Assembly (NCBI GenBank): GCA_001603595.1
Contig: LUZK01000069.1
Coordinates: forward strand, 1 to 64,000
Direction of reading: 5' to 3'
DNA: 64,000 bases
Source of the DNA: Bacteroidales bacterium Bact_19
GTDB taxonomy: Bacteria; Bacteroidota; Bacteroidia; Bacteroidales; ML635J-15
The notes below the pieces were generated by a model that was not told the DNA's origin, did not search any database, and saw only the letters and a program-made list of their open reading frames with translations. Below, piece by piece: positions 45,731 through 54,840 of the stretch (the stretch's first letter is position 1; every line of letters starts with the position of its first letter). Position numbers and translations under genes: made by a program.

Positions 45731-46654
45731 TTATTTGAAAATCTGTATTTCAACTCTGCGGTTTTGAGACCTTTGGAATTCATTTGTTTCTTCCGGGTAT
45801 AGTTTTTTTGTTGCTGCAAAACCTTTATAACGAAGTCTGTCAGTTGAAATACCGTTTATAACTAAGTAATCGTAAACAGCTTTGGCTCTGTTTAAGCTAA
45901 GATTATAATTCTCGTTAACCATATCCCAACCATCACCGGCTTCAGGGTCTTGACAGCAAATATGTCCTTGTATTTCAATTTTTAATTCCGGATACTTTTT
46001 CATAACGAAAAGTAGTTCTACAAGAGCATCCTTTGATTCAGGGAGGAAATTTGGAGTTCCGCCTACAAAATTAATATTATTTAATTTAATATTTAGTTGT
46101 GAATTGGAATCATCATTCAATGCTTCTATAATTTTTTCTTCAATACCTGTTCTGACGATGGGAATAGTTGATTCTTCCACAATAATTGTGAGATTATTAC
46201 TGTTGTTATCTTCTTCATGACCGGGAGTTATTTCTTTGTTTTTAGCAACATGATTATTATATATAATTTTTATTATTCCTATTCTGTGTTCTGCTATTCC
46301 CCGATCATTATTGTTTTTTCTTAATTCTTCAGTGGTGCCGGGATAATAACCTTTTCCAACAGATGAAATTATCTCTTTTTTATTATTAAAACTATTTATG
46401 TATTCTTCAATAGTTTTGGCTCTATTTTTTGAAAGATTAAAATTATAATCATAAGAACCAAGGAAATCACAGTAGGCTTCTATAGTAATTTTTTCTACTG
46501 ATGTATATTCTTTAATTTTATTTAATTTTTGTTTTTCTGAAGGATTTAACTTGAATTCGTTAATTTCAAAATATACAACAATGCTATCAATTTGTTGAGC
46601 ATAAAAATTGCAACTTAACAAAACTGCAAAAAGGAATAAAAACAAATGTTTCAT
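45731..46654 (-). CDS. OmpA-family protein with two OmpA-like domains
   Basis: 307 residues from the ATG at 46654 (MKHLFLFLFAVLLSCNFYAQ). The track start at 46693 adds a segment before the signal peptide and is rejected. The signal could be read as lipoprotein ('LLSC') or as a type I cleavage after 'FYAQ'. It holds two peptidoglycan-binding OmpA_C-like domains: an N-terminal one (about 20-120, 'YFEINEFKLNPSEKQKLNKI', 'NLSKNRAKTIEEYI') and a C-terminal one (about 190-307, 'LKIEIQGHICCQDPEAGD', 'NLSLNRAKAVYDYLV', 'RSQNRRVEIQIFK'). There is no beta-barrel between them. Likely a periplasmic or surface anchor linking the outer membrane to peptidoglycan. The T-rich region of 274 bp separates it from the convergent flotillin gene. 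Confidence 0.85.
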   Translation of the reverse strand: MKHLFLFLFAVLLSCNFYAQQIDSIVVYFEINEFKLNPSEKQKLNKIKEYTSVEKITIEAYCDFLGSYDYNFNLSKNRAKTIEEYINSFNNKKEIISSVGKGYYPGTTEELRKNNNDRGIAEHRIGIIKIIYNNHVAKNKEITPGHEEDNNSNNLTIIVEESTIPIVRTGIEEKIIEALNDDSNSQLNIKLNNINFVGGTPNFLPESKDALVELLFVMKKYPELKIEIQGHICCQDPEAGDGWDMVNENYNLSLNRAKAVYDYLVINGISTDRLRYKGFAATKKLYPEETNEFQRSQNRRVEIQIFK

Positions 46655-46728
46655 TTTCAATATGTTAAAAATTTTAGATAGTAAAACATACAAAACTAAA
46701 ATAATTTTATTTGATGCAGAAAAAAAAT

Positions 46729-46736
46729 TATTTTTG
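46729..46736 (+). promoter_or_regulatory. -7 promoter element TATTTTTG for tRNA-Arg
   Basis: Perfect TAnnTTTG ending 12 nt before the tRNA 5' end; a TTTG at 46710-46713 could be a closely spaced -33 box. Confidence 0.55.
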
Positions 46737-46748
46737 CATCATAAAATT

Positions 46749-46820
46749 GGCCCTATAGTTCAATGGATAGAACGGAAGTTTCCTAAACTTTAAATCCAGG
46801 TTCGATTCCTGGTAGGGCTA
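46749..46820 (+). tRNA. tRNA-Arg (anticodon CCT)
   Basis: Cloverleaf of 72 nt: acceptor stem GGCCCTA/TAGGGCT (first pair G-U), D arm GTTC...GAAC, anticodon stem GAAGT/ACTTT with loop TTCCTAA (anticodon CCT, reads AGG), short variable loop, T arm CCAGG-TTCGATT-CCTGG and discriminator A. The CCA end is not encoded. It has its own -7 box upstream and a terminator directly downstream. Confidence 0.95.
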
Positions 46821-46821
46821 C

Positions 46822-46857
46822 AAAAAATAAAGGGGCAACATGCCCCTTTATTTTTTT
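46822..46857. terminator. bidirectional terminator between tRNA-Arg and the M3 peptidase gene
   Basis: AAAAAATAAAGGGGCA-ACA-TGCCCCTTTATTTTTTT: a very strong symmetric hairpin starting 2 nt after the tRNA. Its right edge overlaps the TAA stop of the peptidase gene on the minus strand. Confidence 0.9.
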
Positions 46858-48985
46858 AGTTAAGACCTCTGTTTTTCAATAGAGCATCTATTTTTGGTTC
46901 ACGACCTCTGAAGTTTAAGTACATTGTCATCGGATCGTCTTTATGTCCGTTTGAGTAGATATATTTTTTCAGTTTGTGAGCAGTTTCTTTGTCAAAAATA
47001 TCTCCTTTTTCAACAAAAGCTTCAAAAGCATCGGAGTCTAAGACTTCGCTCCAGATATAACTGTAATAACCTGCAGAATAACCACCTCCAAAAATATGAC
47101 TAAAATAGGTACTTCTGTGACGTGGTGCAATTTCGGGGATGAGACCAAGCTTTTTCATAATGTTATTTTCTGCTTCTACCGGATTTTTAAAATCAACAGT
47201 TGTGAGGGTGTGGTAGTACATATCCAGCAGTGCAGATGCTAAAAATTCTGTAGTTGCAAAACCTTGATTGAAATGGGAAGCATCTTCAATTTTTTTGATT
47301 AGATCATCAGGTATTGGCTGATTTGTTTGATAGTGTTTAGCATATTTTTTCATAACCTGTGGATGTGTGGCCCAATGTTCCATAAGTTGAGAAGGTAATT
47401 CAACAAAATCTCTAGGAACATTTGTCCCGCTTATTGAAGGATATGTACAATCAGAAAGCATTCCGTGTAAAGCGTGACCAAACTCATGGAACAGAGTTTC
47501 AACTTCATCCAAAGTAAGTAGCGAAGGTAGATTTTGAGTTGGTTTAGTAAAATTACAATTAACAGTAATAATAGGGATTACATTTTTCTTATTATATTTA
47601 TATTGTTCTCTGAAGGTATTCATCCATGCACCTCCTCTTTTACTTTCGCGAGGAAAATAATCCATGTATAAAACAGCAATAACTTCATTGTTTTCATTTA
47701 AAACTTCAAAAGATTCCACATCAGGATGATAAACCGGAATATTATTTACTTTTTTGAAACTTAGTCCGAAAAGTTTATTAGCAACTTCAAAGATCCCGTC
47801 TCTAACATTTTCAATTTTAAAGTAGGGTTTTAATTCTTCTTCGTCGAGGTTGTATTTTTCTTTTCTTATTTTTTCGGTATAATATCTCCAGTCCCAAGCT
47901 TTTAGTTCGTCATTAATCCCTTCTTTTTTCATAATAGCCTTATACATATCTGCTTCTTTTTGAGCAACTTTAATAGCTGGAGTCCATAATTGATTTAGTA
48001 ATTTATATACGTTTTCGGTGTTTTTTGCCATATTATCTTCTAAAACATAATGGGCATGATTTTCATAGCCAAGTAGTTTTGCTCTTTCGATACGTAAATT
48101 TAGAATTTCAATAATAATATCTTTGTTGTCAAATTCATTATTGTTATTGCATCTGTTTACGTAAGCTTGTTGAATTTTTTTTCTAAGATCTCTGTTTGAA
48201 GCATATTGTAAAAACGGCATTACACTCGGGTTGTGAAGAGTGAAGACCCATTTCCCTTCATAGCCTTTTTCTTTTGCAGTAATAGCTGCTGCTTCAATAG
48301 TTGCTGCCGGTAATCCTGAAAGGTCTTTTTCATTATCAATTATAAGCTCAAAATTATTCGTTTCGGCTAACATGTTGTCTCCAAATTTTAATGATAATAT
48401 GGAAAGTCTTTCATTTAATTCCATCAGGCGTTTTTTGCTTTTATCGTCGAGTTTGGCTCCATTGCGAACAAAATTTTTGTAAGTAAGTTCCAATAGTCTT
48501 TCTTGTTCTTTGTTTAAATTTAGATTTGATTTTTTATTATAAAGTTTTTCAATACGTTCAAAAAGTTTTTCATTTAATGTAATTTCATCATAATGTTTTG
48601 AAAGTTTTGGAGAAATTCTTTGTGCAATTGCTTGCAAGGAGTCGTTAGTATTTGATGACAGCATATTGTAAAAAACACCACTTACTTTAGACAGTAGTAA
48701 TCCGCTATATTCGAGAGCTTCAATAGTGTTTTCAAAAGTAGGTTCTTCAGAGTTGTTAATAATATTTTCTATATTCTCTTTCTGCTCCTTCATTGCAAAA
48801 TCAAAAGCAGGTTCATAGTGTTCTTCTTTAATTTCATCGAAAGGAGGAACGCCATAAGGAGTATTCCATTCTTTTAATAGAGGATTGGTCTTTGTGATGT
48901 CCTCTTTTTCTTTTTGCTTACACGAATAAATCATAACTGCAAAACTTAAAACTAAAACAATAACAAAAAATTTTTGTGTTCTCAT
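46856..48985 (-). CDS. M3 family metallopeptidase (peptidyl-dipeptidase Dcp-like), lipoprotein
   Basis: About 709 residues. Lipoprotein signal with 'MIYSC' lipobox, so it is exported and lipid-anchored, unlike cytoplasmic E. coli Dcp. The zinc site 'FHEFGHALHG' and the downstream Glu-containing helix ('PRDFVELPSQLMEHWA') are intact; 'RSTYFSHIFGGGYSAGYYSYIWSEVLDSDAFEAF' is the M3 C-terminal signature. It removes dipeptides from the C-terminus of oligopeptides, probably in peptide nutrition outside the cytoplasm. The ATG at 48985 (MRTQKFF) is chosen; 48991 is also possible. A perfect -7 box lies at 49008-49015. It is monocistronic between terminator and promoter. Confidence 0.94.
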   Translation of the reverse strand: MRTQKFFVIVLVLSFAVMIYSCKQKEKEDITKTNPLLKEWNTPYGVPPFDEIKEEHYEPAFDFAMKEQKENIENIINNSEEPTFENTIEALEYSGLLLSKVSGVFYNMLSSNTNDSLQAIAQRISPKLSKHYDEITLNEKLFERIEKLYNKKSNLNLNKEQERLLELTYKNFVRNGAKLDDKSKKRLMELNERLSILSLKFGDNMLAETNNFELIIDNEKDLSGLPAATIEAAAITAKEKGYEGKWVFTLHNPSVMPFLQYASNRDLRKKIQQAYVNRCNNNNEFDNKDIIIEILNLRIERAKLLGYENHAHYVLEDNMAKNTENVYKLLNQLWTPAIKVAQKEADMYKAIMKKEGINDELKAWDWRYYTEKIRKEKYNLDEEELKPYFKIENVRDGIFEVANKLFGLSFKKVNNIPVYHPDVESFEVLNENNEVIAVLYMDYFPRESKRGGAWMNTFREQYKYNKKNVIPIITVNCNFTKPTQNLPSLLTLDEVETLFHEFGHALHGMLSDCTYPSISGTNVPRDFVELPSQLMEHWATHPQVMKKYAKHYQTNQPIPDDLIKKIEDASHFNQGFATTEFLASALLDMYYHTLTTVDFKNPVEAENNIMKKLGLIPEIAPRHRSTYFSHIFGGGYSAGYYSYIWSEVLDSDAFEAFVEKGDIFDKETAHKLKKYIYSNGHKDDPMTMYLNFRGREPKIDALLKNRGLN

Positions 48986-49007
48986 AATCATCTTTTTTGA
49001 ATTTTTT

Positions 49008-49015
49008 CAAAAATA
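49008..49015 (-). promoter_or_regulatory. -7 promoter element TATTTTTG
   Basis: On the minus strand a perfect TAnnTTTG lies 22 nt before the peptidase ATG at 48985. Confidence 0.5.
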
Positions 49016-49097
49016 AAATATTGAAGTCTTTCAAAATAATGTATTAACAAAATAATAAGTTTTTTCAAAGGATTCGATATCGTTAAAAGCGGAATAT

Positions 49098-52000
49098 CTA
49101 ATTTTTGACAATTTTAAAAAACATAGAAATTTTTTCACCTCTTAATTCAAGTAGGTATAATCCCTCCTTGAAAGTTGACATTTCTTTCACAACAAAATTA
49201 TTTCCTGAATTTAGAGTTTCGATATCTTCGATTTTGAATAAAGTTTTACCAGTGATATCATAAACAAATAGAGAGTATTTATCAGTAATATTTTCGGTAA
49301 AATAGATTGTAAAAACATCCGTAAAAGGATTTGGATAAATTTGAGAATTTGTAAAGAAATTAGTATTTGTTGAAATGTTTTGATCCACGATTAATTCTAT
49401 AGGAATAATTAAAGTTGTTGATGCGTCACTTATTTTTAAATCAGCATAATATATTCCAGGTTCGAGTCCTTGAGTGTCATAAATTAAATCAATGCTATGT
49501 GAACTTAGGTAAGGTATTGTTCCTGAAGATGGAACTGCTCTAACCCAAAAAGACGATGGATTGGGCAGAATTATGTTAGAGCTTACGATGTGCGGTTCAG
49601 AACCATAAATGTCTCCATAAATGGTATAATTGATAATCGATAAATCCTCTGTGTAATCTGGATCGAAACTTACATTTACTGTTGCAACACCTGTCTCGTT
49701 TTCACGTATTTCTCCCCATTGTCCGAGTGCATTCCATTCAAGAGTTGTTCCGCAACCGGTTGCATTATTGGTTACAAGAGTACCTGATGGACCAACCATA
49801 TTTGTGGATGAATTTACGCAAATTTCTCCGGGAAAATTAATAACAACTCTTTTAATCCATTCTAAATCAGGAGAGACACAATTTGCAAAAAACTGAATAT
49901 CAAGAGTTTGTCCGGGTAAAAATGATTCAATATTTGTAGTCAAAGTAGAACCTGCAATATTCTTTTTTCCGCCTTGTTGAGGAATAACTTCTATTATGAA
50001 GTTAACTTCACCTCCACCAATGTTTTGTATAATAAGCTCATCGGTATCAGTATCATCAGGGGGCATAGTTTTTGAAATATTTTGTGTTTCGCACCATAAT
50101 AAAGGCGGTAAATTGTTATAAGCAGGGAAAACAATTTTATCAATCCATGCTGCGTCTGCTCCGGAACTTATGGAGCCATCTTTTCTGTACCGCCATGTGA
50201 AAGTATGGTTGCCAGCCGTAACCGGTACCGAATGAATAGTCCAGTTTAAATTTCCTGACCAGTTGGCGACAACAACTCCATCAATCAAAAATTCAAGAAA
50301 ATCATAATAAGCCTCAGAATCTACTTTTCTTGCAAAAGATATTTCGCCGTCCGCAACTACATTTAATTCGATTTGCAAAACACTCATTTGGTTATGTGAG
50401 ATTGCTCCAGATTTTAAACAGTAAGCCCCTTCGTAAGGGTTCTGAGAAGAAATTACCCATGGAAGATCACCTCCGTTTATCCATTGGAATGAAGATAAGT
50501 CCCCTGTTTCAAAATTTTCTTCAAGAATTCCAATTATTAAGATAACCGGTATATCTTGTGTATAACCATGATCTGCATTTACATGTAAAATCAGATTAAA
50601 GACATCATTCAAATTACAACTTGAACTTGCTGTTATGTTAAAAGTTAACATAGTATTTACCCCAGCATTTAAAACGGAAATGCTTTGAGGTGCAGTGTTT
50701 ACAGTAATTTTTGGATCATTTGAAACTAATGCTGCAGTAATGTTTGTTGCAGAAATTAAACCTTGATTTTTTATGTTAAAAATTATATCAGCTGTTTCAT
50801 TTGGAAATAAACAATTGTCGTTACCATCATTAATAAACATGCTGATAATCTGCAATTCAGGCATATTGATAGTTAAAGAATTGTTTAATTGAGTTTGAAA
50901 ATCATTATCGGCATTAATATTGAAGCTAATTGTTTCAACAGTAGTATTTGGAACGTTATTCGAAATTGAAATATTAAAAGTTGCATTTTCAGAAGAGTTT
51001 TGGGAAATAGATGTTATGTTAAAGTTGTTTGAAGTAAGACTCAAATATGGGCTATTAGAAGATGCAGTAATTAAAACATTATTAACCGGACAACTTCCTG
51101 AGTTTAGAATTGGAAATGTAATTTGAATGTTTTCTCCCGCAGTTGCAATATTATCATTCCCATCATTAATAGATACCTGTCCTAAAAATAAGTTTGGAGC
51201 ATAAGCTGTAAATGTAAATATATAGTTCCAGCTGCCCAGAGTTGAAGTTACATTAAAATTTAATTGAAAACTATAGTTATTAGGAATATTTGGATCAACA
51301 TGAAGTGAGAAGGCATTATTTAAATTAACATTTCCTCCGGGAGGAATATTTGGAGCAGTATTTGATCCGTCAATGATGTTAATAAAAGGATCACTACAGG
51401 TCATCGTGATATTAATATCGCTACAGGTACTAGACATTGGATTAGTAATACTCATATTAACATAAACGGTTTCGTTGTATTCAATAATAGAATTATTAGA
51501 TGTAGTAATGGTAGGGGATAATATTAAGCCATCAGTAATAAAATAAAAAGTCCTTTTATTATGTAATCCATTATTATCAGTAACTTTTAATGGAATAGGC
51601 AAATTTGTGTATTGAGTTGTTGGTGTCCCGAAAAGAAGACCTGATGTTGTAATGTTAAATTCTTCAGGAAGTGTTTTGGGTGTAAGTGTATATGTAAATC
51701 CATCAGGGATATTAGATATATCATTAAAATGAAAATATTGAAATGTTTTTTCGTCTCCGGCAGAAACTCCGCAAACATAACGGTCTTGAGGAGTGAGGTT
51801 AGCATTTTTATACTGGAATTTAATTCTTCCGTCGTTGTATAAAGTCATTGCAAAATATAACTTATTATTTTCCCAAATTATTGTTTTATAATTTGAGCCT
51901 GATAAAGTTTTAACATTTGAAGATTGTGAATAAATATAGAAAGGGGCAATACAAATATTATGAATAAAAATTATTGGTTCGTTATAATTATTATAAGGTA

Positions 52001-53720
52001 ATGTTTCACTAAAATTAGATTGAAAAGCCACTAGTCCATTATTCTTAACATAAATAGTATTATAGGATTTTCCATAATAATTAAAATCAAAACCCAATGG
52101 TACCGCAGTAAATCCCGCAGCAGAAATTATTGTTCCTCCAGATGGGAAGTTTTCAATACTTTCATTTACCTCAAAATCATGATTAAAACTCCATTCATAT
52201 GGAGGATTTCCTCCACTAGCATTTAGTTGAGTGGAAAAATAACTGTTGATAGGAGACATTAAATAATCGTCTCCATTTATCTGAGGTTTAGAGTGTGATG
52301 GTGTTAAAATTACACTCATCATTGCTATACCGTTATTTGGAATATTTTGTACAGGATCAGTAGAATAAGTTTCAACCGGAGTTCCTGAACTATAGTTTAT
52401 TATGGAAAAATTATTTAAAGTTCCGCTTCCCCATTGTTCGTCATCTTTTTCAGAAACAATTATGAAAAATTTGGCTTGTTGATTTTCCCCAATGAAATTA
52501 AGTAAAGAAGTTAAATCAAGTCCAATTTCAATAGTTTTGTCGGATTCATTAGTTCCACCTGTCATATATCTATCTCCTCCCTGATAATCAAATATTGGAA
52601 AATCTAAAATATATTCAGGAAATGTAGAGGAAGTATTTAATGAAATTCCGGCAACAACTTTTATTCTTTTGCGATTAGTATAGGTTAAAGATGCTTTTGC
52701 AGTTAGCTGAGGTTCGTAATTGGGGATTACTTCCATAACATTCACTAAATAGTTCCAAAATGCACCAACGGAACCATTTCCTGCAATAGCTTTATACATA
52801 ATGTAGCAGTATCCATTATTTGCCCATGAAGGTCCACCACTATATGTATTACACATTTTAATGGCCCCGATTTCCCAATCTCTCATATCAACAATTCCGT
52901 CCCCAGTAATGTCAATATTGTTTGTGTACTGACTATCACCATTATAGTCAAATCTAATTGAATCATTATATCCCATAATTGTCATAGCATGAGAAGTACT
53001 TGCAGTTAGCTCTGTGATAACTAACTTTCCACCTTCTTCAGTTCCTGCAGGAAGGGTAGCATTAGGGTAGGGGACTGTTGAATAAAATACTGCGGCACCA
53101 CCTTTTTCATCACCTCTAGCATGGTCATATAACCATTGTTTTAGTAATTGTAAACCTTCTGGAGTCGATACATTAATTTTATATGCATTTTTAATACGAT
53201 TATGCATTGATGAATAATAAAGATCGTATCCTGTCATCCATCTAAGGTTTCCTCCGTAGTCAATAGTTCCGCCATATTCAGCCTGGTTTGGGGTACCAAC
53301 AGTTCTTAAAACTTCGAAAGTATGGTAATAACTCACTCCATTACTTCCCCAGTCACCCGCAGCCCAGTTGTACACAAAACCTGTAGGATATAAATTGTTA
53401 TTATTGTTTGCCGGTAAATTTCTTGCGACATTAATTTCGTATGTAAAACACATACCGGTGCTGCTTGCTTGTCCGCAACTCATTCCTGATTGTTCAAAAA
53501 CAGGACGCCAGTGAGGCGAAGTAGAATTATCAACCTTGTATGGTAACGGACTTTTATAACCGGATTTTAATTCTAAATCCGGCAAACTCATTAACAATTG
53601 CTGGTCTTTAATTGACAGCTCTTCAGGAGAAGAAAATTTTTTTGTGTTTTGTGAAAAAATTGAAAAACAGTTAAACACTAAAAAAGATGCAAAGACTAAA
53701 AATTTTGCTGAGAGTTTCAT
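49098..53720 (-). CDS. giant T9SS-secreted papain-like (C1-type) cysteine peptidase
   Basis: 1540 residues. Signal peptide ending 'SIFSQ'; papain-like domain about 60-330 with the oxyanion Gln77 and nucleophile Cys82 in 'FEQSGMSCGQASS', His244 in 'TSHAMTIMGY' and Asn291 in 'MCNTYSGG', followed by 'NNGYCYIMY'. A calcium-loop insertion ('DITGDGIVDMRDWE') sits between the His and Asn. Then beta domains: 345-480; an Ig/jelly-roll region 480-720; three CARDB-like repeats about 730-1065 ('VSINDGNDN', 'MFINDGNDN'); a MAM-like jelly-roll 1068-1200; two more beta domains; and a T9SS type-A tail ('QIYPNPFTDVF', 'YDITGKTL', 'EGLYLLEL'). The catalytic triad appears complete, although Gln-Cys spacing is one residue shorter than in papain. 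Secreted or surface protease, substrate unknown. Divergent from a transposase-derived gene across an inverted-repeat promoter region. Confidence 0.88.
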   Translation of the reverse strand: MKLSAKFLVFASFLVFNCFSIFSQNTKKFSSPEELSIKDQQLLMSLPDLELKSGYKSPLPYKVDNSTSPHWRPVFEQSGMSCGQASSTGMCFTYEINVARNLPANNNNNLYPTGFVYNWAAGDWGSNGVSYYHTFEVLRTVGTPNQAEYGGTIDYGGNLRWMTGYDLYYSSMHNRIKNAYKINVSTPEGLQLLKQWLYDHARGDEKGGAAVFYSTVPYPNATLPAGTEEGGKLVITELTASTSHAMTIMGYNDSIRFDYNGDSQYTNNIDITGDGIVDMRDWEIGAIKMCNTYSGGPSWANNGYCYIMYKAIAGNGSVGAFWNYLVNVMEVIPNYEPQLTAKASLTYTNRKRIKVVAGISLNTSSTFPEYILDFPIFDYQGGDRYMTGGTNESDKTIEIGLDLTSLLNFIGENQQAKFFIIVSEKDDEQWGSGTLNNFSIINYSSGTPVETYSTDPVQNIPNNGIAMMSVILTPSHSKPQINGDDYLMSPINSYFSTQLNASGGNPPYEWSFNHDFEVNESIENFPSGGTIISAAGFTAVPLGFDFNYYGKSYNTIYVKNNGLVAFQSNFSETLPYNNYNEPIIFIHNICIAPFYIYSQSSNVKTLSGSNYKTIIWENNKLYFAMTLYNDGRIKFQYKNANLTPQDRYVCGVSAGDEKTFQYFHFNDISNIPDGFTYTLTPKTLPEEFNITTSGLLFGTPTTQYTNLPIPLKVTDNNGLHNKRTFYFITDGLILSPTITTSNNSIIEYNETVYVNMSITNPMSSTCSDINITMTCSDPFINIIDGSNTAPNIPPGGNVNLNNAFSLHVDPNIPNNYSFQLNFNVTSTLGSWNYIFTFTAYAPNLFLGQVSINDGNDNIATAGENIQITFPILNSGSCPVNNVLITASSNSPYLSLTSNNFNITSISQNSSENATFNISISNNVPNTTVETISFNINADNDFQTQLNNSLTINMPELQIISMFINDGNDNCLFPNETADIIFNIKNQGLISATNITAALVSNDPKITVNTAPQSISVLNAGVNTMLTFNITASSSCNLNDVFNLILHVNADHGYTQDIPVILIIGILEENFETGDLSSFQWINGGDLPWVISSQNPYEGAYCLKSGAISHNQMSVLQIELNVVADGEISFARKVDSEAYYDFLEFLIDGVVVANWSGNLNWTIHSVPVTAGNHTFTWRYRKDGSISSGADAAWIDKIVFPAYNNLPPLLWCETQNISKTMPPDDTDTDELIIQNIGGGEVNFIIEVIPQQGGKKNIAGSTLTTNIESFLPGQTLDIQFFANCVSPDLEWIKRVVINFPGEICVNSSTNMVGPSGTLVTNNATGCGTTLEWNALGQWGEIRENETGVATVNVSFDPDYTEDLSIINYTIYGDIYGSEPHIVSSNIILPNPSSFWVRAVPSSGTIPYLSSHSIDLIYDTQGLEPGIYYADLKISDASTTLIIPIELIVDQNISTNTNFFTNSQIYPNPFTDVFTIYFTENITDKYSLFVYDITGKTLFKIEDIETLNSGNNFVVKEMSTFKEGLYLLELRGEKISMFFKIVKN

Positions 53721-53728
53721 ATAAAAGG

Positions 53729-53776
53729 AATTTTTTGTAAATTTAACTAAAAAATATTTTAAATTTACAAAAAATT
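53729..53776. promoter_or_regulatory. 18-bp perfect inverted repeat; symmetric bidirectional promoter candidate
   Basis: Arms AATTTTTTGTAAATTTAA (53729-53746) and TTAAATTTACAAAAAATT (53759-53776) are exact reverse complements around a 12-nt spacer. Read on either strand, the structure offers TTTTTTG then, 22 nt on, TAAATTTA (TAnnTTTA), i.e. a -33/-7-like pair in both directions. For the minus strand the -7 box lies 17 nt before the papain-like gene's ATG at 53720. Confidence 0.6.
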
Positions 53777-53798
53777 TAATTATACAAAATTTTGTGGT

Positions 53799-53806
53799 TA
53801 TTTTTA
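53799..53806 (+). promoter_or_regulatory. -7-like element TATTTTTA
   Basis: TAnnTTTA box 26 nt before the ATG at 53833, an alternative to the symmetric promoter for the transposase-derived gene. Confidence 0.3.
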
Positions 53807-53832
53807 TTACAAATTTTATTTAATTGCTAGAA

Positions 53833-54828
53833 ATGAAACACTTCAGCAAATCAATTATCGATTTATATCAAAAGGTTTTTCAAGTTAAGAATTGTCCCTG
53901 GTGTGGAAGTGAGCAATTTATTAAACATGCAAAGTATCATTATACTTACCGGTATAAATGTAAAAAATGCAAAAGAACTTTTTTGCCCAGCACAGGAACT
54001 AGTATTCATTACATTCATAAAAAAGATCAGTTTTATGATTATGCAAATGTATTGAAAAATGAGGGATTATTATCTTTATCTACAATGTGTAAAAAATTTA
54101 ATATTGCTCCATTGACTTCATTTGACTGGCGTCATAAAATTTTAATGTCAATTCCGAGAAATGATAAAGTTTTTAGAAATGAAACTTTTTGTTACAATTT
54201 ACAATTTAACTATAGCAGGAAGGGACGGAAGGGAATCCCAAATCCATTGTCGAATATTAAAGCCAAAGGATTACTTAAAGATAATAAATACAAAAGTCAA
54301 GTAATTTCTTTACGTAACACAAAGGTATTAGCATCTAAATTAGTTACAGTTGGGTCAGTGAAACTAAAAGATATTAAAAGGTCTATCGGTAAAAATCTTT
54401 GTCGAACAAAAAGTTTGGTGATTAATCATGAAATTCAAGGACTAGCAGAATTTGCAAAACTAAAAATATTAAATTTAATTGCCATATATAAAAAATCTTC
54501 AGAAGTTCAAAAAAGAATTTTCATGGAGAACTTCAATAGTTTGAATTTAGATTTTAAAGGATGGATAAATAATATTAAGAAAGGTGTTGCTACAAAGTAT
54601 TTGGCGTTGTATTGCAATTATTTCATGGCATTCTATTCAAAGAAATTCTCACCTTTTGCAAAAAACATAATAAATCAAAAATTTGTTTGGCCTTTTTACA
54701 CTTTAACAGAACATTTTTACAAAGAATTCATTCTTAACCACACAGAAATGAATTATCCAAAACCAACAAAACGAAAGTGGAAAACTTCAATCAAATATTC
54801 TTTCAAAAAAGAATTATTCCCTTATTAA
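53833..54828 (+). CDS. IS1595-like transposase-derived protein with degenerate DDE residues
   Basis: 331 residues from the ATG at 53833 (the track TTG adds three). A zinc ribbon with 'CPWCGS' and 'CKKCKRTF' (Cys24, 27, 46, 49 by track numbering) leads to a helix-turn-helix block ('LSTMCKKFNIAPLTSFDWRHKIL'), as in IS1595/ISXO2 transposases. The RNase-H-like part is recognisable by 'FRNETFCYN...RKGRKG' (usual D-E-T-Y-F) and by the conserved end 'KKGVATKYLALYCNYFMAFY'. The first Asp is Asn here, and the second Asp position falls in 'LVINHEIQGLAEF', again without Asp. The frame is fully open with no flanking terminal inverted repeats or target duplication visible. Best read as an immobile, possibly domesticated DNA-binding protein; a recently inactivated IS is the alternative. 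Confidence 0.7.
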   Translation: MKHFSKSIIDLYQKVFQVKNCPWCGSEQFIKHAKYHYTYRYKCKKCKRTFLPSTGTSIHYIHKKDQFYDYANVLKNEGLLSLSTMCKKFNIAPLTSFDWRHKILMSIPRNDKVFRNETFCYNLQFNYSRKGRKGIPNPLSNIKAKGLLKDNKYKSQVISLRNTKVLASKLVTVGSVKLKDIKRSIGKNLCRTKSLVINHEIQGLAEFAKLKILNLIAIYKKSSEVQKRIFMENFNSLNLDFKGWINNIKKGVATKYLALYCNYFMAFYSKKFSPFAKNIINQKFVWPFYTLTEHFYKEFILNHTEMNYPKPTKRKWKTSIKYSFKKELFPY

Positions 54829-54840
54829 AAACAATAATAA

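Noticed and set aside
45731-46693. Track start at 46693 for the OmpA-family gene
   Set aside because: It adds 13 residues before a clear signal peptide starting at 46654.
53833-54828. A complete active insertion sequence
   Set aside because: No terminal inverted repeats or target duplication seen next to the ORF, and expected catalytic aspartates are replaced.
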